NCBI RefSeq assembly: GCF_028747785.1
Contig: NZ_CP118158.1
Coordinates: forward strand, 434,001-498,000
Origin: Halosimplex aquaticum
GTDB taxonomy: Archaea; Halobacteriota; Halobacteria; Halobacteriales; Haloarculaceae
Direction: 5' to 3'
Length of the DNA stretch: 64,000 bases
How positions within the stretch are numbered: the first letter of the stretch is position 1; the number at the start of each line of letters is the position of its first letter. The notes below the pieces were generated by a model, which was not told the origin of the DNA, did not search any database, and saw nothing but the letters and a program-made list of their open reading frames with translations. The translations under genes and the position numbers were made by a program. Below are positions 17,233 through 26,626 of the stretch, in pieces.

Positions 17233-18018
17233 TCAGTCGGCGAACCGTCGCCCGGTGGCGACGGCGATGGCCGCGAGGACGAGGCCGGCGACCACGTCGG
17301 TCGCCCAGTGGATGCCGAGGTACATCGTGGCGCCGATGATCGTGAGCCCGAGGGCCGTCGCGATGGCGAACCAGCCCGGGTACCTCCGACGGGTGTCGTA
17401 GGCGACGCCGATGACCGTGGCCGACAGCGACGTGTGCAGCGACGGGAAGACGTTCGTGTTCGAGTTGACCTGGCTGGTGAGGAACTGGAACTCCGGGTGG
17501 TGGGTGTACAGCAGCGACTCGACGGACCCGCCCAGCAGGTTGCGCGGGCCGTAGGCGACGAAGAGGACGTAGCACACGAGCCCGAGGCAGTAGTTGACGC
17601 TGTAGGCGATGGCGAGCTGGCGCAGCGGCCGAGTGTCCTCCAGCGCGGCGTAGGCGATCAGCGGGAACACGAGGACGTAGACGTAGCCGTAGACGTACGC
17701 GTAGGAGAACAGCGTCGTGAGGGCGGGCGAGCCCATCGACTGGAGCCAGGGGACGAAGTCGCCCTCGATCCCGTAGATCAGCGGCGTGATGTTGATCCCG
17801 ACGAGCCAGGCGACCTCCGTGACGGGCTCGCGGACGACGCTGTTGAGCAACAGGACGCCCGCGAGGAGGCCGACGGGGACGGCGACCTCCCGGAGTCGGT
17901 CCGGGAGTTCGGCGGCCGTGGTCCGGAGCTGCGTCGGGCCGACGAGCGCGAGCGCGCTCGCCGCGACGAACACGAGGTTGACGGCGACGACCCTGGTGAG
18001 CACCGGGAGGAGCGTCAT
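17233..18018 (-). CDS. PAP2-superfamily membrane phosphatase/phosphotransferase
   Basis: 261 residues with about six membrane helices. The C-terminal half carries the PAP2 catalytic motifs: YGPRN (~residue 155), NVFPSLHTSLS (with the catalytic His) and GIHWATDVVAGLVLA (the second His plus Asp). This arrangement occurs in haloarchaeal lipid phosphatases and in inositol-phosphorylceramide-synthase-like enzymes, which act on polyprenyl or phospholipid phosphates at the outer membrane face. The start ATG overlaps the stop of the upstream substrate-binding protein gene by 4 nt (ATGA), so the two are co-translated. Confidence 0.85.
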   Translation of the reverse strand: MTLLPVLTRVVAVNLVFVAASALALVGPTQLRTTAAELPDRLREVAVPVGLLAGVLLLNSVVREPVTEVAWLVGINITPLIYGIEGDFVPWLQSMGSPALTTLFSYAYVYGYVYVLVFPLIAYAALEDTRPLRQLAIAYSVNYCLGLVCYVLFVAYGPRNLLGGSVESLLYTHHPEFQFLTSQVNSNTNVFPSLHTSLSATVIGVAYDTRRRYPGWFAIATALGLTIIGATMYLGIHWATDVVAGLVLAAIAVATGRRFAD

Positions 18019-19790
18019 TCGATGAGCAACCGACCCTCGTCGTATCTGTATCCGGCCTCGACGAAGGCCGCTTTGGACGCCTCGACGTCGAGTTCCCCGC
18101 CGGTGCCGACGAACGAGTCGCCGGGCCCGGCGTCGTCGGGGATCTCCTCGGGGTCGTACCAGCCCGTCCCCGCGAGCGGGCTCGCGGCCGGTCGCGCGTA
18201 GCCGTCGAAGACCGACTCGACCAGGGCCGACCGGTCGAGCAGCCTGGCGACGACCCGGCGGAACCGGACGTTCGACAGCGGCGTCGTCCGGGTGTTGTAG
18301 CCGACGTGGTAGAACGCGCGGGAGGGGGCGCTCACGAGGTCGAGCGCCGACTCGCGGCCGATCCGCGGGACGACCGCCGCCCCGAGCGGTGCGACCGTCG
18401 CGTCGGCGTCGCCCGAGGCGACCATCTCGACGGCCGAGTCGTCGGACCCGACGGCGGTCAGGCGGAGCTCCTCGTAGGCTGGCCCGCCGGCCAGCCTATC
18501 GGGGAGGTCGCTCGGCTCGTCCCGCAGGAAGTGGTCGGCGAACCGGGAGAGGCGCAGCGACTCGCTCGGGACGGCGCGCTCGAACGCGAAGGGGCCGCTG
18601 CCGACGGGCCGGGGGTTGTTCCACGCGAGCGCCTCCGTCATCGTCCGGTTGGCCTCGACGCCGGCGACCTTCGCCGTCTCGGTCCGGTCGGACCAGACGT
18701 GCTCGGGGAGCAGCGGCACCGTGAACGCCCGCCGGGCGACGACGGTCGAGGCGTCGGTGAAGCGGATCCGCGCCGTCCGGTCGTCGACGGCGGTCACGTC
18801 GTCGACGAGCGATGTGCGCCCCCGGTAGCGCGAGGCGGGGATCGGGCTCTCCGCCGTGCCGAGCGACGTGTCCGCGAGGAACTCGTAGGTGAACGCGACG
18901 TCCTCGGCGGTCAGCGACTCGCCGTCGTGCCAGGACAGGTCCTCGCGCAGGGTGACCTCGGCCACCGGACGGCCCCCGTCCCCGTCGAGTTCCCACTCGC
19001 TGGCCAGCCAGGGCCGGAGGACGCCGTCGACCCGCCGCGCCAGCGGGTCGTAGAGCAGGTCGACGAACGTGCCCCGGGCCCGGAACTCCGCGGCGATGGG
19101 GTTGCGGTTGCCCGTGATCCGGCCGTCCGTCGTCGCGAGCGACAGCGTCGTCACCGAACCGGCCGGTTCGAGCCCGAGGAGCACGAGGGGGTCAATCGGG
19201 CTCCCGCGCCAGCGGCGGAACCGGTCGGTCCGGAGGGTCCCCAGCGCGTCGGGGACGGCGAGCGTCGTGAACGGCTGGTTCTCGGCGAGGTGGGTCTGCA
19301 CGTCGGCGACGGCCCGTCTCCGGTCGGTGCCGCTCGTCGTCCGCTGAGCCACCAGCCGGTCGTCCAGCCCGAGGTTCGTGTAGCCGAAGGGGTTCTGCCA
19401 CCCGGGCTCGCCGCCGTAGACGGAGTGACAGAGCGCGTAGAGCTGGTCCGGGTCGCGCCAGTCAGTCCGGGGGAACTGCCCGACGTAGAGGTCGAAGTCG
19501 TGGTCCAGGAGGACGCGCCGGTAGAGCGCTTCCGGGCCCATCGGCTCGACGCTCGCGTCCACGCCGCAGGCCCGGAGGTTCGAGGCGAGTTCGCGGGCGA
19601 TCCGCGACGGATAGGGGTTGGCGTCGACCGGCATCGTCAGGATCCGCAACGACACCTGACTCGCGGGATCGCGCGCCATCACGTTACGCGTCCGCTTGAC
19701 GCACCCGCTCGCTCCGGCGACGGTCGCCGCCGCTGTCGCCAGCACGGACCGCCGGTCGATGGCCTGCGAGGCCTCTCCCCCTCCTGTCAT
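18015..19790 (-). CDS. ABC-type oligopeptide-binding (SBP_bac_5) Tat lipoprotein, no permease nearby
   Basis: 591 residues. The N-terminus (IDRRSVLATAAATVAGASGC) has a twin-arginine motif and a lipobox Cys at ~30, so it is a Tat-exported lipoprotein as in many haloarchaea. The mature part matches the DppA/OppA fold: LREDLSWHDGESLTAEDVAFTYEF and a late YNTRTTPLSNVRFRRVVARL-type motif. Such proteins bind peptides or other solutes for ABC import. No permease or ATPase gene is adjacent. The downstream gene is a PAP2 membrane enzyme overlapping by 4 nt, so the SBP either feeds a remote transporter or has been adapted for another role. Confidence 0.87.
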   Translation of the reverse strand: MTGGGEASQAIDRRSVLATAAATVAGASGCVKRTRNVMARDPASQVSLRILTMPVDANPYPSRIARELASNLRACGVDASVEPMGPEALYRRVLLDHDFDLYVGQFPRTDWRDPDQLYALCHSVYGGEPGWQNPFGYTNLGLDDRLVAQRTTSGTDRRRAVADVQTHLAENQPFTTLAVPDALGTLRTDRFRRWRGSPIDPLVLLGLEPAGSVTTLSLATTDGRITGNRNPIAAEFRARGTFVDLLYDPLARRVDGVLRPWLASEWELDGDGGRPVAEVTLREDLSWHDGESLTAEDVAFTYEFLADTSLGTAESPIPASRYRGRTSLVDDVTAVDDRTARIRFTDASTVVARRAFTVPLLPEHVWSDRTETAKVAGVEANRTMTEALAWNNPRPVGSGPFAFERAVPSESLRLSRFADHFLRDEPSDLPDRLAGGPAYEELRLTAVGSDDSAVEMVASGDADATVAPLGAAVVPRIGRESALDLVSAPSRAFYHVGYNTRTTPLSNVRFRRVVARLLDRSALVESVFDGYARPAASPLAGTGWYDPEEIPDDAGPGDSFVGTGGELDVEASKAAFVEAGYRYDEGRLLIE

Positions 19791-19960
19791 CGTACGTTCG
19801 TGAGCGTTGGGCGAGGGGGTATTAGTCTCCTGTGGTCACAATAGACATCAGTAGACGCTTACTCCGGACGGAAAACCGGTAGTCCGATCGATCGTTCCGT
19901 GCCGTTTCGGTAAGCCGGCGTTACCGCCCCGGCGAGTGCGTAATCGCGGCCCAGTGGGCG

Positions 19961-21184
19961 TCACACGAGGCCGGCGAGCGGAAGCGCGAGGACCGCCGCC
20001 CACGCGAGGAGACCGGCCGCGGTCAGCCGCCGGTCGCGCGCGCTGGCTCCGGCCGCCACGGCCGCCAGCGCGACGACCAGGGCGACCCGGTGGAGCGCGA
20101 GGCGGACCGGCACCGCGGCGACCCCGACGAGCGCGAGGTCGAGCGCCACGCCCGCACCGAGGCCGAGCGCTGCCAGCCCCGCCGCGTACTTCGGGTCGTC
20201 GGGCGCCAGCCGAGCGGCCGCCACCGGCGGCCCGGCCACGAGGACCGGATAGCACAGCCCCGCGAGCACCTGGGGGTTCGTCCCGACGAACAGGTCGGCG
20301 ACGGTGACGCCCGCCGCGCGGACGCCGAGGACGATCGCCACGAGCGCGCCGGGGAGCGCCAGATCGAGCGCTCGGTCGTGCAGTCGCCGGCGGGAGGCGA
20401 CGACGAGCAGTCCCGCGGCCGAGGCCGAGGCGATCTCGATCACGGAGAGCCAGCCGCTGTTCCCGCTCCCGCCCAGGCCGTGGTACTCCCGGCGAAGGTC
20501 GGTCGTCGCCGGGAGCCCGCGCAGGTCCTCCTCGACGAAGCGCGCGCCGGGGCCGGTCCCGGTGACGGTGTGGCGCAACCGGAACCAATCCCAGTACTCC
20601 GTGTGTGCCTGTAGCGCCGTCCAGTCGCCCGACGGCGCCGGGTAGGCCCGCGCGTGAACGCGAGCGGTGAAATACGAGCCGACGGCGAGCTGGTAGGTCG
20701 CCTCGACCCACTGGCCCTCCGCCCCGGGCGCGTCCGTGACGTAGGTGTAGCGAGTCGCCCCGCTCGCGTGGCGCCAGGGCGTCTCGCCGATGGCCGCGTC
20801 GCTCTCGGCGCCCGACCAGTTGGCGTCGGAGCGGCGTTCGAGGGCACGCCTGACGCGGTCAGGTTCGCCGAGGACGACGACGTTCAGCGCGAGTGTCCGG
20901 CCGTCGACCGACCGGCGCCGACTGGTGTACGGCCAGAGGTAACTGCCCGCATCGCGGGGCCGGACCAGGCGGCCCGCGGCGGGCCGGTCGGCCGCGGAGC
21001 GGGCGGCCTCCGGCCGGTCCGTGCCGGCGCTCCCCCCGTCGCCGGAGGCGCGGTCTGGGCCCCCTCCGGGTGCGCCGCCGCCGTGGTGGCCGTCCCCGCC
21101 GAACGCGTCGCCCGCGAGCGCGCCGACGCCGAGTGCCGCCGCGACGAGACAGACGAGCGCGACCCCCACCAGCCGCCCGTTCAT
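19961..21184 (-). CDS. Haloarchaeal membrane protein with extracytoplasmic domain, unknown
   Basis: 407 residues. Residues ~5-25 form a membrane anchor or signal, followed by a Gly/Ala/Asp-rich linker. A ~150-residue soluble beta-rich domain (residues ~75-230) has TLALNVVVLGEPDRVRRALE near its start and an aromatic SGDWTALQAHTEYWDWFRLR segment. The last ~150 residues are five or six closely spaced helices. It lies 170 bp upstream of the SBP gene on the same strand. I do not recognise a named family. Confidence 0.7.
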   Translation of the reverse strand: MNGRLVGVALVCLVAAALGVGALAGDAFGGDGHHGGGAPGGGPDRASGDGGSAGTDRPEAARSAADRPAAGRLVRPRDAGSYLWPYTSRRRSVDGRTLALNVVVLGEPDRVRRALERRSDANWSGAESDAAIGETPWRHASGATRYTYVTDAPGAEGQWVEATYQLAVGSYFTARVHARAYPAPSGDWTALQAHTEYWDWFRLRHTVTGTGPGARFVEEDLRGLPATTDLRREYHGLGGSGNSGWLSVIEIASASAAGLLVVASRRRLHDRALDLALPGALVAIVLGVRAAGVTVADLFVGTNPQVLAGLCYPVLVAGPPVAAARLAPDDPKYAAGLAALGLGAGVALDLALVGVAAVPVRLALHRVALVVALAAVAAGASARDRRLTAAGLLAWAAVLALPLAGLV

Positions 21185-21383
21185 AGCCCCCTACTACGGC
21201 CCCCTGACCTTTAGTGTCCGGTTGTCGCGCCGTGCGGCCTCCGCGCCGCGGAACGACTCGGCAGCGGCTCGACCGTCGTCCCGCGTGGTCGGCCGTGCGT
21301 CCCCGGCCCATGGGACGGTGCCACAGGTACTCGGAAGCGAAACAATATTCCAGAAAACGGCCCCGTTACCCCCCTAACGCAAG

Positions 21384-21393
21384 CTATTTATTG
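21384..21393 (+). promoter_or_regulatory. TATA box of the PEP synthase gene
   Basis: AAGCTATTTATTGGG places a strong TATA element (CTATTTATTG) ~55 nt upstream of the ATG at 21447, so this mRNA would carry a leader of about 25-30 nt. The preceding ~60 bp are locally AT-rich. Confidence 0.55.
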
Positions 21394-21446
21394 GGTCTGG
21401 GGCCGGAAAGTTCTTGGTCGTCCTGGGCGAGTGTTCGGGTACGGTT

Positions 21447-23777
21447 ATGGCATTACTCTGGCTGGACGACGTTACGGCCGAGGACTTCGACTCGGTCGGT
21501 GGCAAAGGCGCATCCCTGGGCGAGCTGACATCGGCGGGGCTGCCGGTTCCGCCCGGGTTCGTCGTGACGGCCGAGACGTACCGGTCGTTCATCGAGGAGA
21601 CCGGGATCGACGAGGAACTGTTCGAGGCGGTCGACGTCTCGGTCGACGACTCGCAGGCGCTCGCCCGCGCTGCCGAACGCGCCCAGGAACTCATCACGGA
21701 GACCGAGATGCCCCAGTCCATCCGCGAGGAGATCCTCGCGGCCTACGACGACGTCGAGGACGGCGAGGCCTCCGTCGCGGTCCGCTCGTCGGCGACCGCC
21801 GAGGACCTGCCCGACGCCTCCTTCGCCGGCCAGCAGGAGACCTACCTCAACGTCACGCGCTCGGGGCTGCTCGACCGGGTCCGCGACTGCTGGGCCTCCC
21901 TGTTCACCCAGCGCGCCATCTACTATCGACAGGAGCAGGGCTTCTCTCACGAGAAGGTCAACATCGCAGTCGTCGTCCAGCTGATGGTCGACGCCGAGAA
22001 GAGCGGCGTCATGTTCACGAGCCACCCGACCACGGGCGCGCCGCAGGCGATCGTCGAGTCCGCCTGGGGACTGGGCGAAGCCGTCGTCTCCGGCGCCGTC
22101 TCGCCCGACAAGTACGTCCTCGACCGTGAGACCGGCGAACTACGCGACGCGACCGTCGCCACCAAGAAGGTGATGCACGTCCGCGACGAGGAGACCGGCG
22201 AGACCATCGAGCGGGCGGTCCCGGAGGACAGGCGCGACCAGCAGGTCCTCTCAGAGGAGGAACTGGACCGCCTGGTCGGCCTGGGCGACGAGATCGAGGC
22301 CTACTACGGCGACCCGCAGGACGTCGAGTGGGCCATCGCCGACGGCGACCTCTACGTCCTCCAGTCCCGCCCCATCACGACCATCGACGAGGACGCCGGC
22401 GGCGTCGCCGGCGCCTCGAACGGCGTCGACGACATCGCCGGCGTCGCCGACGGCGGGAGCGCAGCCCAGTCGGGCGGCGGATCGAGCGGCTCCGGACAGA
22501 ACGAGGGCAACGTCATCTTCTCCGGCATCGGCGCGAGCCCCGGCCGCGTGTCCGGCCCCGCGCGGACGATCCGCAAGCTCGACCACCTCGACAAGGTCGA
22601 GGAGGGCGACATCATCGTCGCCGAGATGACGACGCCCGACATGGTCCCCGCGATGAAGCGGGCCTCGGGGATCATCACCGACGAGGGCGGCATGACCAGC
22701 CACGCCGCCATCGTCTCCCGCGAGCTCGGCGTCCCCGCCATCGTCGGGACCGAGCAGGGCTCCGACACGCTGCACGACGGCCAGGTCGTCACCATCGACG
22801 GCGACAAGGGCACCGTCGAACAGGGCGACTCGACCGGCGCCGACGAGCGCGAACCAGTCGAGGAGGTCCGCCCGCAGGCGCCCGTCAAGCCCATGACGGC
22901 CACCGAGGTGAAGGTCAACGTCTCGATCCCCGACGCCGCCGAGCGGGCGGCCGCGACCGGCGCCGACGGCGTCGGCCTGCTGCGGATCGAGCACATGATC
23001 CTCTCGACGAACAAGACGCCAGAGCGCTACATCGACGACCACGGCGAGGACGAGTACGTCTCGGAGATCGTCGACGGCGTCCGCGGCGTCGCCGAGGAGT
23101 TCTACCCCCGGCCCGTCCGCGTCCGCACGCTCGACGCTCCGACAGACGAGTTCCGCCAGCTGGAAGGCGGCGAGAGCGAACCGGCCGAACACAACCCGAT
23201 GCTCGGCTACCGCGGCATCCGCCGCAGCCTCGACCGCCCCGACCTCTTCGAGTACGAACTCGCCGCGTTCCGCCGGCTGTTCGACCTGGGGTACGACAAC
23301 GTCGAGATCATGTTCCCGCTCGTCAACGACGCCGAGGACGTACTGCGGGCCCGCCGACTCATGGAAGAGGCGGGCATCGACCCCGACAAGCAGGACTGGG
23401 GCGTGATGATCGAGACGCCCGCCGCCGCGCTGGGCGTCGAGGCGATGGCCGACGCTGGCATCGACTTCGTCTCGTTCGGCACGAACGACCTCACGCAGTA
23501 CACCCTCGCCGTGGACCGCAACAACGAGCGCGTCGCCGACCGCTTCGACGAACTGCACCCGTCGGTGCTGAAGCTCATCAGCGAGACCATCGAGACCTGC
23601 CGCGAGGAGGGCGTCTCGACGAGCATCTGCGGCCAGGCCGCCTCGAAGCCCGAGATGGTCCAGCACCTCGTCAACGAGGGCGTCACCTCCATCTCCGCGA
23701 ACATCGACGCCGTCCGCGACGTCCAGCACGAGGTCAAGCGCGTCGAGCAGAAGCTGCTGCTCGACAACGTGCGCTGA
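21447..23777 (+). CDS. ppsA: Phosphoenolpyruvate synthase
   Basis: 776 residues from ATG 21447 (MALLWLDDV); the earlier GTG at 21414 would add eleven unconserved residues. Domains in order: an ATP-grasp nucleotide-binding domain (VGGKGASLGEL ... SSATAEDLPDASFAGQQETYLNV), a short low-complexity Gly/Ser linker at ~350, the swivelling phosphohistidine domain (DEGGMTSHAAIVSRELGVPAIVG, catalytic His) and a C-terminal PEP/pyruvate TIM barrel (FGTNDLTQYTLAVDRN; CGQAASKPEM). It makes PEP from pyruvate and ATP, the first step of gluconeogenesis from C3 compounds. It is monocistronic. Confidence 0.96.
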   Translation: MALLWLDDVTAEDFDSVGGKGASLGELTSAGLPVPPGFVVTAETYRSFIEETGIDEELFEAVDVSVDDSQALARAAERAQELITETEMPQSIREEILAAYDDVEDGEASVAVRSSATAEDLPDASFAGQQETYLNVTRSGLLDRVRDCWASLFTQRAIYYRQEQGFSHEKVNIAVVVQLMVDAEKSGVMFTSHPTTGAPQAIVESAWGLGEAVVSGAVSPDKYVLDRETGELRDATVATKKVMHVRDEETGETIERAVPEDRRDQQVLSEEELDRLVGLGDEIEAYYGDPQDVEWAIADGDLYVLQSRPITTIDEDAGGVAGASNGVDDIAGVADGGSAAQSGGGSSGSGQNEGNVIFSGIGASPGRVSGPARTIRKLDHLDKVEEGDIIVAEMTTPDMVPAMKRASGIITDEGGMTSHAAIVSRELGVPAIVGTEQGSDTLHDGQVVTIDGDKGTVEQGDSTGADEREPVEEVRPQAPVKPMTATEVKVNVSIPDAAERAAATGADGVGLLRIEHMILSTNKTPERYIDDHGEDEYVSEIVDGVRGVAEEFYPRPVRVRTLDAPTDEFRQLEGGESEPAEHNPMLGYRGIRRSLDRPDLFEYELAAFRRLFDLGYDNVEIMFPLVNDAEDVLRARRLMEEAGIDPDKQDWGVMIETPAAALGVEAMADAGIDFVSFGTNDLTQYTLAVDRNNERVADRFDELHPSVLKLISETIETCREEGVSTSICGQAASKPEMVQHLVNEGVTSISANIDAVRDVQHEVKRVEQKLLLDNVR

Positions 23778-23817
23778 CCGAGTCTACCGGTTTCTCACCG
23801 ACCGCCGGGAACCGCGA

Positions 23818-24105
23818 TTAGTCCATCGCGCCGGCGATCAGCATCACGCCGCCGACGATGGCGAGGATGATACCCACGGTCGACGTGGCGGGTTCCGGGA
23901 ACAGGAACAGGAGGATACCGCCGATGAGCAGCAGCGCTCCGAAACTCAGCCCCATGATGCCGTCGGAATCGTCGTCCCCCCGGTTCTCGTAACGGGCGTC
24001 TTCGTCGACGCGAGCGCCCGTCGCGCGCTCGCCGTAGTCGTCGTACTCGTCGTCGTAGCGGTCGTGATCGTCGTCGACGGTCCGGTCTGGATCTGTCGAA
24101 CTCAT
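23818..24105 (-). CDS. Small acidic protein with two C-terminal membrane helices
   Basis: 95 residues from ATG 24105. The first half is very acidic and tyrosine-rich (HDRYDDEYDDYGERATGA), likely disordered in the cytoplasm. The second half is a helical hairpin: IMGLSFGALLLIGGILLFLF and TVGIILAIVGGVMLIAGAMD. The topology fits small DUF-type haloarchaeal membrane proteins of unknown role. It is convergent with ppsA and monocistronic. A TATA-like TTTTGATA on the minus strand lies at ~24149-24156. Confidence 0.7.
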   Translation of the reverse strand: MSSTDPDRTVDDDHDRYDDEYDDYGERATGARVDEDARYENRGDDDSDGIMGLSFGALLLIGGILLFLFPEPATSTVGIILAIVGGVMLIAGAMD

Positions 24106-24462
24106 ACCCGCGTTTCGGGCTGCCCGCAATTAGTCGTTCTGCAGTGATATCAAAATACGTATGTTCTATGTCACAGTTTCCCGGCCGTTCAGATCCGACG
24201 GTGCCGAATCACGACGCCTGCAACAGAAGCCGCATACATGTGGCAACAACCACGTATTCCGTCAGAGAGCGACCGGAACGTATCCGGCTGAGACGCTCGG
24301 GTCGGCGATCAGAATCGAGATAGTACCAGAATACCCACATACTGATTCCGGGGCGACAGGCGGGACCGCCCTGGGCTCGGCGACGACATTGACGGCCCGA
24401 CCGAGACCGGTCGGTACGCGGCGTAGACCGAATCGTGCGTCGGACCGCGCCTCCGCGCCCGG
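24106..24462. other. 357-bp intergenic region of lower G+C
   Basis: It lies upstream of the small membrane protein gene and downstream of the SDR gene. It has noticeably more A+T than its neighbours, especially 24140-24170 (GATATCAAAATACGTATG). A 110-residue forward frame starting at 24161 has Arg/Ser/Thr-rich random composition and no family resemblance, so I do not call it. The minus-strand promoter for 24105 is probably at ~24149-24156. I see no RNA fold. Confidence 0.45.
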
Positions 24463-25206
24463 TCAGAAGAACGTCAGCTTGTCCCGCCGGTAGAGGTCCA
24501 ACTCGGAGACCATCGAGGGGTCCTGCTTCGCGGCGAAGCGGACGGCCTCGGCGATCTCGGTCGGTTCGGAGGCCTCGCCGCGCTCGAAGCGCTCCTCGAA
24601 GGACTCGCCGCTCTCGCTGGCGAACTCGCTGCGGACCTCGGCGGGGTTGATGGTGGTGACGGCCACGTCGTCCTCGCCGACGTCGGCGGAGACGCTCTTG
24701 GCGAAGCCGCGGACCCACCACTTCGACGCCGCGTAGACCGGGTTGAACGGCCGGGGGTACTGCCCGGCGAAGCTGCCGATGAACACGAGCGTCCCCGACG
24801 ACTCGCGGAGGTGCGGCAGCGCCGCGCGCGTCGCGAAGAAGTAGCCGTCGACGTTGACCTCCATCATCGTGCGGTAGTCGTCGGTCGCGAGGTCGTCGAC
24901 GCCCTCGCCGGCGACGACGCCGACGTTGTTGACGAGGAGGTTCAGGCCGCCGAACGCGTCGACCGTCTCCTCGACGAGCGCGTCGACGGCGTCCTCGTCC
25001 CGGACGTTCGTCGGGACGACCAGCGTCTCGACGCCGTAGGCGTCTTCGAGGTCGGCGGCGATCGATTCCAGTCGCTCCTCGCGGCGGGCCGCCAGCGCCA
25101 CGTCGGCGCCGTCCTCGGCGAGGGCGTGGGCCGTCGCCTCGCCGATGCCGGAACTCGCGCCAGTGACGATCGCTGCGTCGCCATCCAGAGACTGCTCGGT
25201 GGACAT
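24463..25206 (-). CDS. Short-chain dehydrogenase/reductase (SDR)
   Basis: 247 residues from ATG 25206; an extension to 25281 would lack conservation. The Rossmann fold shows AAIVTGASSGIGEATAHAL (the TGxxxGIG cofactor loop) followed by ALAARREERL, whose basic residues suggest NADP(H). LLVNNVGV is an unusual form of the NNAG motif, with Val for Ala. The catalytic Ser lies in VFIGSFAGQY and the YxxxK pair in VYAASKWWVRG. It ends with DLYRRDKLTFF. It is a classical cytosolic oxidoreductase of unknown substrate, divergent from the wHTH gene at 25429. Confidence 0.9.
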   Translation of the reverse strand: MSTEQSLDGDAAIVTGASSGIGEATAHALAEDGADVALAARREERLESIAADLEDAYGVETLVVPTNVRDEDAVDALVEETVDAFGGLNLLVNNVGVVAGEGVDDLATDDYRTMMEVNVDGYFFATRAALPHLRESSGTLVFIGSFAGQYPRPFNPVYAASKWWVRGFAKSVSADVGEDDVAVTTINPAEVRSEFASESGESFEERFERGEASEPTEIAEAVRFAAKQDPSMVSELDLYRRDKLTFF

Positions 25207-25428
25207 GCGACGGGATAGGACGGACGTGACTATAAGTATCGGTTGTCGGCTGCGCCGGATCGCGAGCCCAATCGTCGGCACTCGGTGCGGGTGTTCGCCG
25301 TCGGCCGAGGCGAACCGGGCTCACCGGACCGGTCCGGGACCCCGATTCCGGCGCGGAACGTCCTTGTTCGGCGGCTGGCGGGAGACCGCGCCGACAGACT
25401 CTTCATTGCAGCGATACGAGGTGGAGGT

Positions 25429-25908
25429 ATGACAACCGGTGGCACGAAGGACACGTCGCGCCTGTTCAGTGCGCTCGCACATCGGTATCGCCGGATCGTC
25501 CTCTACTACCTCCGGGACCACGAGACCGCGACGCTCGACGGGCTGGTCGACCTCGTGAGCGGCTGGATCGAATCGGGGCCGGGCCCCGACGAACCGGTCG
25601 ACCGCGACGGCGTCCGCACCGAGTTACACCACGTCCACTTGCCGGCTCTCGAACAGGCGGAGTTGATCGGATACGACGTGGACGGCGGGACGGTCGCTCT
25701 CCTCGGCATCTCGGGAGCGACCGAGGAGATACTCGACGCGGCGCTCGAGGCGGACACCACGGAGGCCCGGCTCGACGTCGAGGGCGTCCTGGCCGCCGCC
25801 GCGAGGCGGACGGAACCGTGTCCCCCCGGCGAGGCGACGTGCGGCCCCGACGACGACGCGAACCGGTGGGACCCGTTCGGCGGCACCGAGGACGGCGATG
25901 ACGGCTGA
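25429..25908 (+). CDS. wHTH protein of the haloarchaeal DUF7344 type
   Basis: 159 residues from ATG 25429. Residues ~8-95 form an ArsR-like winged helix with the motif RLFSALAHRYRRIVLYYLRD, followed by HHVHLPALEQAELIGYD. This is the module found in many small haloarchaeal regulators and related to the protein at 49453. The last ~55 residues are a variable acidic tail with two Cys (CPPGEATC). The stop overlaps the next gene (DICT protein) by 11 bp, so regulator and sensor are made together. It is probably a DNA-binding regulator whose activity is set by the DICT partner. Confidence 0.82.
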   Translation: MTTGGTKDTSRLFSALAHRYRRIVLYYLRDHETATLDGLVDLVSGWIESGPGPDEPVDRDGVRTELHHVHLPALEQAELIGYDVDGGTVALLGISGATEEILDAALEADTTEARLDVEGVLAAAARRTEPCPPGEATCGPDDDANRWDPFGGTEDGDDG

Positions 25909-26626
25909 GGCGGACGGGCCGCTGCGTGACCTCTGTGAGCGCGCTCGCGGGCCCGACAAGACCGTCACCACGTTCGGTCCGGACCCCTACGCCGACCTGG
26001 AGCCCGTCCTCGAACAGTTCGACGTCACGCTGGCCCACGAGTACCTCCCGCTCCCCGAGTCCGAGGGGTACCTCACCGTCAGCGTCGACGGCCGGAGTGT
26101 CGGTTCGATCTCCGCGGCCGCGTTCGGCGAACTGCGCGACCCCGACAGCGGGCTCCCCTGGGACGCGGCCACGCGCGAGTCCGCGTATCGCGACCTCGTC
26201 GAGCTGCTCGCGGGCACCGCCTTCGTCATGGACGACAAGGGTCACCTGCTGGCGACCGCCCGGGAGATCGAGGACCGCGCGTTCCGCCACGGCCGCGGGC
26301 ACCTCTACGCCGCGTTTCAGTCCCTGTCGGCGTTCCGGGCGCAGGTACCCGTCTACGAGCGGCTGGTCGGTCGGACGGACCTGCGCGCGACGGTCTTCGG
26401 CGCGCCGGACTGGGAGCCGCCTGAAGTGGACCGCCTGACGGTCCGGCTCGACGACGCGGACGACGTCACCGACTTCTGGGTGGTCGCGTTCGACGGCGCG
26501 GGCGACGACGACGCGAAGTGCGCGATGATCGCAGAGGAGGTCGAGCCGGGCGAGTACACGGGCGTCGTGACCTACGATCCGGTGATCGTGGACGACCTGA
26601 CGGCGTATCTCGACGAGGTCGGATAG
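25898..26626 (+). CDS. DICT sensory domain protein
   Basis: 242 residues. Residues ~10-190 resemble the DICT domain (named for its diguanylate-cyclase and two-component context): DLCERARGPDKTVTTFGPDPYADLEPVLE near the start, REIEDRAFRHGRGHLYAAFQSL and YERLVGRTDLRATVFG, with a conserved VVAFDGAGDDDAKCAMIAEE segment. It is soluble, with no membrane anchor. DICT domains are thought to sense light or small ligands and are common in haloarchaeal regulators. Overlap with the wHTH gene makes a two-gene signalling unit. Confidence 0.8.
   Translation: MTAEADGPLRDLCERARGPDKTVTTFGPDPYADLEPVLEQFDVTLAHEYLPLPESEGYLTVSVDGRSVGSISAAAFGELRDPDSGLPWDAATRESAYRDLVELLAGTAFVMDDKGHLLATAREIEDRAFRHGRGHLYAAFQSLSAFRAQVPVYERLVGRTDLRATVFGAPDWEPPEVDRLTVRLDDADDVTDFWVVAFDGAGDDDAKCAMIAEEVEPGEYTGVVTYDPVIVDDLTAYLDEVG

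Noticed and set aside
24161-24493. A 110-codon plus-strand frame in the low-GC gap
   Set aside because: Random composition, no promoter at the right distance, and it overlaps the 3' end of the SDR gene.
24900-24960. NNVG instead of NNAG in the SDR as a sign of inactivation
   Set aside because: Val at this place is tolerated in active SDRs, and Ser, Tyr and Lys of the active site are present.
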